Shown here piece after piece: positions 27,392 to 36,531 of a stretch of 57,120 nt of DNA; position 1 is the first letter of the stretch, and the number at the start of each line of letters is the position of its first letter. The translations under genes were made by a program, and so were the position numbers. The stretch is from the NCBI GenBank assembly GCA_049608225.1, contig JBMYXI010000014.1:1-57120 (forward strand), in the 5' to 3' direction. The stretch is from Parashewanella sp049608225 (GTDB lineage Bacteria; Pseudomonadota; Gammaproteobacteria; Enterobacterales; Shewanellaceae). The notes beneath the pieces are model-generated. The model saw nothing but the letters and a program-made list of their open reading frames with translations, was not told the DNA's origin and did no database searches.

Positions 27392-28259
27392 AAACAGAAC
27401 CAATTGCAGGCCAAAATACCCAAGAATTTAATGGACAGGTTAATGTGAACTTCGCATCTTCGGCTGTTTCAATGGTAAGCTTGTTATTGATATCAATGTT
27501 AGCAACAAGGTGCTCAACGCCCAATTTTTGGCTTATTTTCTCTGCAACACTTAATCGACTAAGCTCTATGTTTTCATTTTTTGAGGTAACAAGTTGAAGT
27601 TTATGATGAGCGCTATTTGATGCTTTACCATTGAAGATATTTGGTGACATATCTCCAAGATACACAATAATCGATTTGTTGATGACAGATTGTTTTAGTT
27701 GTTTATACCAATGGGAACTTTCATCGAACTGGATCAGTGTTACTTCAATGCCGTAAAGTTTTTTGAGTAAATGTTGTATGAATATAAGTCTAGGATCGGG
27801 CTCACTTTGTTGATACATCATAATGGCATGCTGAAACCCATGTTGTTCACCACACATAGCGACTAAGCAGTAAAAAATTGAAAAAATGCTTTGATGATGT
27901 ACAGACTCAATGATGGCAGAACCTTTCGTTGACAACTTAATGACTTCTGGAAATTTAAGCACCGACCTGATGCTATTAATATACGCATCTGCTTGAGTTG
28001 TGCTCATTGTCGGTAAATAAAATCGTTCAAAATGATAGTCTAAACAAGAGATTGCCGCTTCTTCGTCTGAGTTTTTGGGTAGAGTTAAAGATTGAACTTG
28101 TCTGGTTAAGCACAACTTTTTTAAAACAGGATCATTTTTCCAATATTTGCGTATGTCATCATAAGTACGGCGAATACTGGTTGTGTTTGTCAATCGGTTT
28201 AGGATGGTGAGATCGAATCTCGGTAGCACTTTTTCTGTTTTAACTGTTTGTTTGGACAT
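27381..28259 (-). CDS. Unknown protein of the Cys-repeat peptide operon
   Basis: 292 residues from the ATG at 28259, which has GGAG (on the minus strand) seven bases upstream; the frame runs on to 28292. No signal peptide or membrane helix is evident, so probably cytoplasmic. The middle part (ESVHHQSIFSIFYCLVAMCG, then LIQFDESSHWYKQLKQS, then SIIVYLGDMSP) faintly recalls the layout of LpxL-type or lysophospholipid acyltransferases, with an early His block and a later (V/I)-x-x-x-GD-x-x-P block. I do not trust this beyond a hint. Placed between the adaptor and the ABC genes, it is likely a tailoring or accessory protein. Confidence 0.65.
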   Translation of the reverse strand: MSKQTVKTEKVLPRFDLTILNRLTNTTSIRRTYDDIRKYWKNDPVLKKLCLTRQVQSLTLPKNSDEEAAISCLDYHFERFYLPTMSTTQADAYINSIRSVLKFPEVIKLSTKGSAIIESVHHQSIFSIFYCLVAMCGEQHGFQHAIMMYQQSEPDPRLIFIQHLLKKLYGIEVTLIQFDESSHWYKQLKQSVINKSIIVYLGDMSPNIFNGKASNSAHHKLQLVTSKNENIELSRLSVAEKISQKLGVEHLVANIDINNKLTIETAEDAKFTLTCPLNSWVFWPAIGSVYEK

Positions 28260-28275
28260 GGCATTCTCCATTTGA

Positions 28276-29997
28276 TTAATAATCTCGTCCAAGAAATATT
28301 CTGGCTATATATGGAATGATGACTTCAATGGGAGCAAGTTCGTCAATGGTAATAATTGCATTTGTAGGTACACCCGGCGAAATGGGTCTCACAGGTGTTC
28401 TTCCTCCCCAGTCATAAACCCCATCAGGCTTTTTTTCCAGCTTAAGGATCACAACTTCCCCTGGCACATCACCGATGATCTTGCTTGCCAAGTCTTGATC
28501 GCCAACAAGGGAGTAAGACTGAACTTTGGTTAACGCAAAGGGGCTAATAGATTGAATTTTTGCAGATAATTTGGCACCAATAATCGCTTTTTCGTAAAGA
28601 GGCTGAATCAGAGCTTTATCGCCTTTATTGACTAATTTTGCGTCTTGATATCTTAGGATGGCGATATTAACAAGTTGATCATCTTTCCAATGTTCACCGA
28701 CTGTTTCTAAGCTGGCAAAAACCGGAATATTTTGATCATTGACTAATTGATACTGACTGATGGTGATAGGTTTGCTGTTCGTGTTAAAAACAACTGCATT
28801 GTGTTTGATTTTAACTGAATCGATATTGTTAATGCTCATCAGTTGCTGCTGAATACTTTTCATCACTTCAATGTTCGTGTCATTATCGAAAAAAATATTT
28901 TTATTTTGACCATCAATATCTAAATGAATGCTGCCCTTACGAGCATGGGGAGAAATAATGAGCATTTTTTTCTTTTGTTGCACACTCACACTGAGTAATG
29001 AAATGGTTTCTCCTTTGCTGACAACTTGACCAACACGCTTTTTGGTATCAATCAACTTACCGTCGTACTCTGTGAAGATATGATGTTCAACCCAATTCTT
29101 ATGTTCCAATGTAATTAATTTCTGAATGGCTTGTTGTTGCTCAAAAGCAATTTTTGCCAATGCTGACGATAACTCGAATTTAGCCTGTTCTGTGGTGTTT
29201 TTATCCGCTTTTAATTCGGTTTCTTGGGTTGCTATGTCGTCATCGAGACTGGCAATCTGCTGTTGTTGCTGCGTGATATTCAGATTGAGTTTTGGCTCCG
29301 CTTGTTCAAGTGTCGATAGCGATTGTGCAAGTGAATTATACTTACTGATAATTGGAATTAACGTATTATCACTGCTGTACCCTTTAGATTTGAGTAGTTT
29401 CAGTTTACTGATATATTTTTGATAAAGTTGTTTGGTTTTACGAAGATCGGCTTTGCTGGATTTATCTGTAGTTTGTCCAATACGTTGATAGTTTGCTAAC
29501 ACCAATTCGAATGTTGATTTCAGCTCTTTTAGTCGTGCAATACTATCTTGGCTATTTTGAATTTTTGTGTGATACAAAAAAATCTGTTCATTATATTTGG
29601 CATTGGCTTTACGTTCATCAGCCTCAATTTCAGCTTGTCTTGCTTTAAAAATACTTTTAGCCGATAAGTAGGCTTGCTCTGCGACCGGATCGGTTAGTGT
29701 CAAAATCGGATCGCCAGACTCTATTTTTCCATTAGCATATTGGTAGGTTTTGATAACGCGACCATTACCTAAAGAAATGCTTTCTCTGATCCCCCCTATG
29801 GGTAGGATCATGCCTTTAGCTTTTACGTGCACATCAATCTTGGCGAAAAAAAGCCACAACAAAATAGTAAATAATGCAAAACTGAACAAATAAGTAATAG
29901 GGCGGAAAAAACGAAAGGCGCGCTCTGGCAAAATTACTGCTAAAGATTGCTGTTTTTCATATTCGTCGATAAAAGATTTTCTGAATAATCTAGGCAT
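28276..29997 (-). CDS. HlyD-type membrane-fusion adaptor of a peptide exporter (NHLM-like)
   Basis: 573 residues. One membrane helix lies near residues 33-52 (ITYLFSFALFTILLWLFF). A lipoyl half-motif (VKAKGMILPIGG to NGRVIKTYQYANGKIESGDPILTL) is followed by a long coiled coil (about 110-300), then the second lipoyl part (YDGKLIDTKKRVGQVVSKGETISLL) and a beta-rich end. A disordered-looking Lys/Asn-rich insert sits near 330-400. The architecture matches the HlyD component found with NHLM-type ABC pairs. It starts two bases after the radical SAM stop. It should link the ABC pair to the outer membrane. Confidence 0.85.
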   Translation of the reverse strand: MPRLFRKSFIDEYEKQQSLAVILPERAFRFFRPITYLFSFALFTILLWLFFAKIDVHVKAKGMILPIGGIRESISLGNGRVIKTYQYANGKIESGDPILTLTDPVAEQAYLSAKSIFKARQAEIEADERKANAKYNEQIFLYHTKIQNSQDSIARLKELKSTFELVLANYQRIGQTTDKSSKADLRKTKQLYQKYISKLKLLKSKGYSSDNTLIPIISKYNSLAQSLSTLEQAEPKLNLNITQQQQQIASLDDDIATQETELKADKNTTEQAKFELSSALAKIAFEQQQAIQKLITLEHKNWVEHHIFTEYDGKLIDTKKRVGQVVSKGETISLLSVSVQQKKKMLIISPHARKGSIHLDIDGQNKNIFFDNDTNIEVMKSIQQQLMSINNIDSVKIKHNAVVFNTNSKPITISQYQLVNDQNIPVFASLETVGEHWKDDQLVNIAILRYQDAKLVNKGDKALIQPLYEKAIIGAKLSAKIQSISPFALTKVQSYSLVGDQDLASKIIGDVPGEVVILKLEKKPDGVYDWGGRTPVRPISPGVPTNAIITIDELAPIEVIIPYIARIFLGRDY

Positions 29998-29999
29998 AG

Positions 30000-31550
30000 T
30001 TATCCTACCGACTGTATATGAATGATTGTGTTATTTTTGTAGCCAAGCTTATTGAGTTTATTTTTTAAAGTAATTTGAGATGCTTGGAGGCTTTTCGAGT
30101 TATGTCGCTCACCAGAAATTTTAGTATCAATGGTTGCTTGAGACTCTAGCCAATCAGATGCTTTCACTACGCCAGCATTTAACGCGCGAGTGAAGATGTT
30201 TTCAGCTGTGTTCCATTTCCAATCAGGACAGGGCGTTGATTGTTGATCTCCTTCACCATGATAAACAAATCGATGGCTGCACATGCCACCGCACAAAGGT
30301 AAGATTTTACAAGAACGACAAACGTCATTGTCGAAAGGTGACCATTGATTCCATAACTGATTGTTTCTTGATTTCAGAGCGTTATTATAATCAAAGATGG
30401 TACCGATTTTTTTATCAGGATCATGCATGGTTTCCCAGCATTTGTGTAAATCACCATTGGCAGCGACAACTAAACCATTATTTTTTGCCGCAACGCACAT
30501 ACCAAGGAAGGAGTTGGGGGCGGACTTGGGGCGTATTAGTCCTAGTTTTTCTCCAAGGCGTGTGAGCTCGATGATTTTTTGATTGAACACTTTCTTAGGT
30601 AAGCTTTGATTAAATGCATCACCACTCTCCGCTGTTGAAGCATCAATGGGCGCAAAATAAAGACTGAATCGACCTGTCTTAGCGATCCCTAATTGATGTA
30701 AGTCATATAATAATGACTCACAATGTTCGAGGTTATCTTGCCCGACATTTACTCTGGTGTTAATTGTCATGGGGGTTTGAGTTACCACAGCGCAGATATT
30801 GTCAATGATTTTTTTAAAACTCCCATGCCCGTTTAATTTGGGACGCATTTTGTCGTGAATTTCTTCAGGTCCATCGATGGTTATTTGTGCCCAAGTGCAA
30901 CGTCTTGCATAAAGTTCAAGGGCTGTTTCGACCGTTAATAAATAGCCATTGGTGATAATGGATGAGTTGTAATTGATGTTGTTCATATCGCATAAGGCAA
31001 TCATTTTGTCAGCAAGCTTTAGTAAAACTGGTTTTGCCATTAGAGGTTCACCGCCATACCAAGTGATCCCTAAGTGAGTTAAGGTGTCTTTTTGCATTGC
31101 AAGATGATCGACAATCGCTTGGCTGACCGTGTCGTCGAATTTGTCTTTGGCTTTGTCTTGACCTTGAAAGCAGTAACCACAAGCCAAATTACATCCAAGG
31201 GATGGAGCTAATGTCAGGTTTAACGAAGAGGTGTTGGTACGAAGCTTGTGAAACTGCACCGCGAGTTGTTCTAATTCATTGGTAGCTTTTTTGACAAGAA
31301 AGCCATTGGCGACGAAATACTTTAATTTAGCCTCTGATAATTCTGTGATGTTAGTGAGTTGTTGATATTCCTGAGATGATAATTTTACCAATGAGCGAGT
31401 CCGACTATTAAAAAGCAGTTTTGAATTGGTTTTTATTGATACGGGAATATTGTATTGAGAAAGTATCAGTTCTTCCGCGTCAATATGAGTGGCGTATTTT
31501 GCAATTCGGGTAGCGAAATTTTTTAGTTGTTGTTTTTGTGTTGATTGCAT
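30000..31550 (-). CDS. Radical SAM/SPASM peptide maturase
   Basis: 516 residues from the ATG at 31550 (GGAAGGA lies about 12 bases upstream; the frame is open to 31661, but that would overlap the precursor gene). The cluster motif CNLACGYC places Cys at 120, 124 and 127, with GGEP at 166-169. The C-terminal SPASM domain has the full seven cysteines: 352, 371, 411, 414, 420, 424 and 441. This is the plan of the enzymes that install thioether or carbon links in sacti-, ranthi- and related peptides and that mature PQQ or quinohemoprotein partners. About 110 N-terminal residues could form a leader-recognition domain. The gene directly follows the Cys-repeat gene by 40 bases. Confidence 0.9.
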   Translation of the reverse strand: MQSTQKQQLKNFATRIAKYATHIDAEELILSQYNIPVSIKTNSKLLFNSRTRSLVKLSSQEYQQLTNITELSEAKLKYFVANGFLVKKATNELEQLAVQFHKLRTNTSSLNLTLAPSLGCNLACGYCFQGQDKAKDKFDDTVSQAIVDHLAMQKDTLTHLGITWYGGEPLMAKPVLLKLADKMIALCDMNNINYNSSIITNGYLLTVETALELYARRCTWAQITIDGPEEIHDKMRPKLNGHGSFKKIIDNICAVVTQTPMTINTRVNVGQDNLEHCESLLYDLHQLGIAKTGRFSLYFAPIDASTAESGDAFNQSLPKKVFNQKIIELTRLGEKLGLIRPKSAPNSFLGMCVAAKNNGLVVAANGDLHKCWETMHDPDKKIGTIFDYNNALKSRNNQLWNQWSPFDNDVCRSCKILPLCGGMCSHRFVYHGEGDQQSTPCPDWKWNTAENIFTRALNAGVVKASDWLESQATIDTKISGERHNSKSLQASQITLKNKLNKLGYKNNTIIHIQSVG

Positions 31551-31590
31551 ATTGGGTTCGATTCCTTCCGCAATTGGATTAATACTTTTA

Positions 31591-32736
31591 TTAGCATGAT
31601 GGTAAAAGTGGGATGACATTGATTGCACAGCAGGAAACAACATCACCGTCATCGACATCAATTGCGCATACCCCAGCGTGTCCGCCGCAAAGCTCTAATG
31701 TATTGACTGCGCAAGCGTCGGCGTTGGCTGCGCAAGTTCCTGTTCCTGCATCTGCAGCACATGCTCCTGCTTTGGCTGCGCAAAGGTCGCCTGCACTGGC
31801 GGCTGCGGCACAAGCATCGGCATTGCCGGCACAAGCATTCAAAGCACCAGCGTGGCCACCACAAGCTTCTGCATTACCAGCGCATGCGGTGGCAGCATCA
31901 GCATCGGCCGCACAGCCCCCAGTATTGCCAGTACAGGCTTCTGCAGCACTGGCATGCCCACCACATGCAGTAGCATCAGCCGCACAAGCATGGGCTGTTT
32001 CGATGTTTGCTCCGCAAGCGGCTGCATCAGAGCCGCAGACACTTCCGATAGCCACATCCGTACCACAAGCATCGCCATCAACCGTGCAGACAGTCCCTGT
32101 TTCAAAATTTCTGCCGCATACTGCCGAATCAGCTCCGCAGGCAGTACCAATGACGTTATCGATACCACAACTTGAGCTATCGAATGCACATGCATTTGAG
32201 GCTGAGTCAGCACCACCTGCGGGCATACCATAAAGTTGTAGTTCAGTATTGGTGAGTTCTCTGTCCTCGTTTTCGTCGTCAGTATCTAAAATTTCATCTG
32301 AAATGCTTAAGAGTAGTCCTCGCAAATATGCGATGAAGATATCTGCAGTTATAGCAATATCAATGATGGGTTGTTTAGTTTCGATATTGAAAGGAAGTCC
32401 ATTTAATACAACCACACGTTGATTCATTGAATAGAGCGTGAAGCCGCCCACATTTAAGACTTGAAAGCCAATCACGCCACCTTGTTTTTCGAGGTTATCG
32501 AATTGGTAAAAATTCGGCAGCATTTCCAGCATGATGTAGTTGATAGTATGAGCTAATGATTGAGAGACATGAGTGCCGATAGTCGACCATCTTTCAGAAA
32601 GTAGAACTTCAGGGTTTAACTGCACACCATCGTGAAATTGCTTAAACTTTTTAGGGCTGTTAAGTTGATGCTTGGATAGTTGGCATATTTCATCGAGGGA
32701 TAATGCAAATTTTGCAGATGAATCTATGGTTAACAT
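31591..32736 (-). CDS. Putative giant RiPP precursor with 17-residue Cys repeats
   Basis: 381 residues. The first 175 form a leader-like region with no signal peptide, mixed helix/strand character, and an acidic stretch at 147-161 (DEILDTDDENEDREL) before a double-glycine site (MPAGGA, Gly 174-175). The rest is built of Ala, Gly, Asp, Asn and Cys. Cys occur at 183, 190, 200, 207, 217, 224, 234, 241, 251, 258, 268, 275, 285, 292, 302, 309, 319, 326, 335, 342, 350, 357, 369, 370 and 381. The spacing C-x6-C-x9 (17 residues) is exact for eight units and then degenerates. In 20 of the 22 repeat cysteines the third residue after Cys is Asp, Asn or His. First gene of the operon with radical SAM and C39 exporter. 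A disulfide-laddered solenoid such as an ice-binding protein is an alternative reading. Confidence 0.8.
   Translation of the reverse strand: MLTIDSSAKFALSLDEICQLSKHQLNSPKKFKQFHDGVQLNPEVLLSERWSTIGTHVSQSLAHTINYIMLEMLPNFYQFDNLEKQGGVIGFQVLNVGGFTLYSMNQRVVVLNGLPFNIETKQPIIDIAITADIFIAYLRGLLLSISDEILDTDDENEDRELTNTELQLYGMPAGGADSASNACAFDSSSCGIDNVIGTACGADSAVCGRNFETGTVCTVDGDACGTDVAIGSVCGSDAAACGANIETAHACAADATACGGHASAAEACTGNTGGCAADADAATACAGNAEACGGHAGALNACAGNADACAAAASAGDLCAAKAGACAADAGTGTCAANADACAVNTLELCGGHAGVCAIDVDDGDVVSCCAINVIPLLPSC
31660..32190 (-). repeat. 51-bp tandem repeat within the precursor gene
   Basis: The 17-residue protein repeat corresponds to a 51-base unit, about ten copies. On the plus strand it shows as recurring blocks around GCACAAGC and CCACATGC. 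Copies differ mainly by substitutions; the units near 31660-31720 (protein C-terminus) are shortened. The strong Ala/Gly codon bias also creates long false frames on the other strand. Confidence 0.75.
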
Positions 32737-32857
32737 TTCTTAACGTATCCTCTAATTCATGATTATTCAGTCATAATGCTTGAGCTACTCACCTTGCTTT
32801 TCAAAGTGTAGTCAATATTTTTAACTTTTTTGCCGAATCAGCTTTGAGTGAAACCTT
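32737..32857. promoter_or_regulatory. Divergent promoter region of the peptide operon
   Basis: 121 bases separate the precursor gene (leftward) from the disrupted gene (rightward), so both promoters should lie here. AGAGGA (minus strand) lies 11 bases before the precursor ATG. No convincing -35/-10 pair or operator could be named by eye. Confidence 0.45.
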
Positions 32858-35800
32858 ATGGCTTCAAAATCAGACTTGAATTTAGCTGTTAAACCATGCC
32901 ATATAGCAGAAGAACAGCTGCAACAATGCTCTGTGCAGGAGAAAAAAGCGGTGAACGTTCCTCGTTCAGATTAAATGGGAAAAATTTTCAGGTTAATAAA
33001 GGAGAAGGTTCAAATGCTTATTTGCTTTCAAGTTCTCATCTATTACGTCAGGCGGTCGAGGTCTTTGTTGCTTCAGAAGCTGCGAGTAACAGATATACAG
33101 ATTCCGGAGTTGTTGAGGGTGATGAGCTTTACTGTCAACAAGAGCATGATGAAAAAGCAACGCTTTCGAAATACCTTAAAGCAGATCAATTAGTCGAAAA
33201 TTTGAATCAAGTATGATTTGGTGAACTTCATTTTTCGCTTCAAGGGCAGACAGAGAAGATTAGAAAGGCACTTGCTGAAATACTTACTGAATTATTGAGC
33301 CTTTCGGAAACAATACCTGATGATGATTCGCTTCTATATTTAAGAAACATTGTCGATTACATCAACGGTATTGTATTAGAGAAACCCATTCCCTCTTTTT
33401 TTCAAACACAGCTCGAAGAACTCAACCGTCGTCTATTTATACCTCAACAGCAAGTTTATTGTGAAGGAGTGGCTGAATTTGAATCTGAAACTCTATCCGA
33501 AGTTAGCACTAGTGGTTATAACCCGCCAAGTCAGGACGTATTAGCTATTCCGCCGATAGAGGATTCAGCTGATCATGATATAGCGTCAGAGCAACTAAAG
33601 GCTCTTTTTGAAGCTTTGAGTGATATATCTAGCCTAGATAGTGACAAATATTTTGAACACCAGCTAGCGCAATTTAAAGAAAACTTTGCACAATTACATA
33701 CAATCATTGAACTTAATGAACATGTTGAAACAGTCACTCTTTCTGTGAAAATAAAACGTAGAAGAAGTGATAATCTGTTAATACATGAGCGATTAAGCAA
33801 AGTAAATGACATGACGGCTCATTGCCAGCAGAGGAGGTATCAGCAGCTAAGACTGCAGGTGTTTGAGAATTTAAAACAACTGCTAGAAAGAGTTCATTTA
33901 TGTCATATGAGTGCAAAGAATGTGCCGGCAGCAAGCATGGAGAAATTGCAAGGCTATGTTAATGATTTACACAAAGAGTTAGATGAGCCTTTGAAAAATG
34001 AGTTCAGTGAAACATTAACTTGGCTACAGGAATATCATCGTACAAATGGTGTTGCTGCGACTATTCCATCATCTATTCAGAGTTATTTTCAATTGATGCT
34101 TAGTGAAATCGAGGCTTACCAGCAACAAGAGAGCATCGTTCAAGGTATTGAACTTTCGTCAGCTGTCGAAGTGTACACAGTTGAAGCTGAGCAAGATAAA
34201 TTTCAGTTATCTCTAACTCCAACGGTGAGAATAAAGCCTCAGGCAAAAGTTCATCAATTTGGTGAACCTCTAGCATTAACCGTTATGGTTACATGGAAGT
34301 ATCAACCTGCTGAGTTTATTAAAATTAGAGCTGATTTTGCAAGTCAGGAAACGGGGTTGCCAGTGCGTTGTTTAATTGGAAACTTTGTTCAATACTTCCG
34401 AGGTGGCAGAGCAATCGTTTTACCTCGTGGCACGAGCTATCTGCCAAAAGCACCCAATTACTCCGTCAGCCAGTTTCGTCCGATTACGGTTCTTTTCGAA
34501 GGTTTCAGAATCGCTACAATTGTATCAAATGAGTTGATGGTGGTGTTGGATCCTGAACAATTATCTGTAGTTGCCCCCTTTAAAACCAACGCGTTAACCA
34601 ATAGATTACAAAACCAAAATGCAGAAACGGAACAACAAGTAGAAGATATTGTTAATGATCGCGAGGGCAGTGCGGGTAATAAACGTTTGCTAAGTATTAA
34701 TGCATTATATCGTAAGCAACAAGAACATCATCGTAGGTTCGCAGCTGTCGATCAAGTGAATAAAACCAGTTCTCATTTCATTGTTGCTGATAAATGTTGG
34801 AGCCAACCAAAAGTGATCAGCAACGAAAAGCTCAACAAATTTCAAAAAGGACTAAGACCACATAATGAGGTTTTAGTTAGAGCAATACCTGAGCGAGCTA
34901 TTGTTGCAATTATGCACAGTAATCAAATTTGTGGGGATTGGGACGAGAGTGCGCCTGCTTATGAAAATTGTCCACTTTGGTACTTAGCAAAGCGACTTGA
35001 TTATCATACAAAAATTGAAGATAAAAACTCCTCTATTTGGCGAGTTCGAAGGCTGCCTTTTGTGATTTATAATGTGCGTAGGGGCAAAATTGTTGAAATA
35101 AATTATCTAGAAGACGTACTTACGGCAAAACAATTAAAAATATTAGGAACTCAAACAACAGAACTGGAAGCATTGCTTTCTTTGGAGCACTTGAGCGTTA
35201 ACGAGCATCTTTTGTCGATAAAAGAATCGATTTGTCGGGATGTCGAAGGCTTATTTGATGCTTGTCAAAGATACGGGAAAAAATTCAATATGTTCAGCAA
35301 GTTGCTTTTTTCTTGTCCACTAAAATTACAGTTAAGTTTTCTCGAGCAAGTTGAGTTTGTGAAAAATGGCCATGACTTAATCGAAGTATTTTGGACAATA
35401 GCTTTTAATCAACCGCTTATATTACAACAACCACGATCTGAAAAAATTACGATTGAGCAGTTAATTGATAAGTATCATTACGGTCCCAGAAACCTAGAAG
35501 AATTAACGCAATGTGTAGATCAAGAAATCGTCCCTTATCAATTGAAACGAACAGCAAGCCTAATTGATGCTGGTTTATGTGTGGTTTGTTGTCAGAGTTA
35601 TTGTGAGCTTATTCAGCAAATAGGGATAGCTTTGAGTGAACAAGAATGGTTACTTTTGACTTATGTCTCTTGCATTGTGCAAGCGGGTAATAGCAAGTAT
35701 GTCGCCGATCAAATTAAGCGAGCATTTAGTGGTGATTTTGCTAATGAAGTCATTACTGAGATCTGCTTATCAGTGGCAGCACTAGAGCAACCGTCGATGT

Positions 35801-36483
35801 CGCTGTCAATGAGAGCTACTTTGTATTACAAAGTGCTGACATTTTCTCTGACGTTATCTCAACTTTGTAAAGGAGACAAAGAAAGCTCGATAACAGACAT
35901 GAGTATTCATGAATCTATTACGGCAGAGCTTAATGTCATTGATGATGTGTTGGAAAATGCGTCTGCTTATGAGTGGTTGAATGAGCTTGTTCACTCGATG
36001 ATTGATTTAGCTCATCTAGCTGGTGTGGGCGCAAAGAGTGACGCAAGGGAGAGGATGAGCTGTGTACATCGTTTCCAGCTAGCACCTCTTACTGAGGAGT
36101 TAAGGAAGCAATTAAGAGATCAAATAATTTTCTCTCCGAGTATTGTCGACTGTATGCATCAGATAGTGGATGATAATTTTAAGCGTGCTCTGTTCTTAAT
36201 GGCTGGAGTTAAAAATGATCAAACTGAGCAGTTATCTCAGATTGAACTCTTTGATGAGTTAACATTGATAAATAAGTTGTGTGTTGGTTCTAGAATAATG
36301 AGACGAGAACTAGAGCCTATTATTAGTCGGTTAAGAGAGTCTGGCATTGCGAAACCTACAGAGAACCTTTCAGTTAAAGAGTTGCAAAATGCTTATAATG
36401 ATCCTGAGATTGTTAAACTATTGGTAACTGAGCAAAGTAAAGTCCTACCTAAATCGTTATTTAAGGCTGTCAGGCTTTCATGA
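32858..36483 (+). pseudogene. Large unknown gene, apparently interrupted by a frameshift and an in-frame TGA
   Basis: An ATG at 32858 opens a 38-codon frame (MASKSDLNLAVKPCHIAEEQ...) that ends at 32972. Protein-like sequence continues in the -1 frame to a TGA at 33214-33216 and then directly in that same frame to 36483, a further 1089 codons. The A6 run at 32942-32947 is a likely shift point. The downstream frame has no ribosome site and its first ATG is about 173 codons past its TTG at 33295. The product is mostly helical and Glu/Gln-rich, with a beta-rich middle (VRCLIGNFVQYFRGGRAIVLPRG) and no signal peptide. No family recognised. Divergent from the peptide operon. Two separate genes or sequencing errors are possible. 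Confidence 0.5.
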
Positions 36484-36531
36484 GTGTTATGATGTGATCA
36501 AAGCTCATCACACCACAACTTCTTTTGAGCG

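Noticed and set aside
31551..31661. N-terminal extension of the radical SAM protein
   Set aside because: It would overlap the precursor 3' end by 71 bases; the ATG at 31550 has its own ribosome site and starts after the precursor stop.
31613..32233. 206-codon Ala/Pro-rich frame on the plus strand across the precursor gene
   Set aside because: It is the antisense shadow of the Cys-repeat region. Its repeats mirror the codons of the real gene and it has no ribosome site.
32975..33193. 72-codon basic frame on the plus strand
   Set aside because: It overlaps the more protein-like frame of the disrupted gene and has low-complexity basic composition.
23353..36483. CRISPR array or mobile element behind the repeat region
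   Set aside because: The repeat is coding (51 bp, no spacers), and no transposase, integrase or terminal inverted repeats were seen around the operon.
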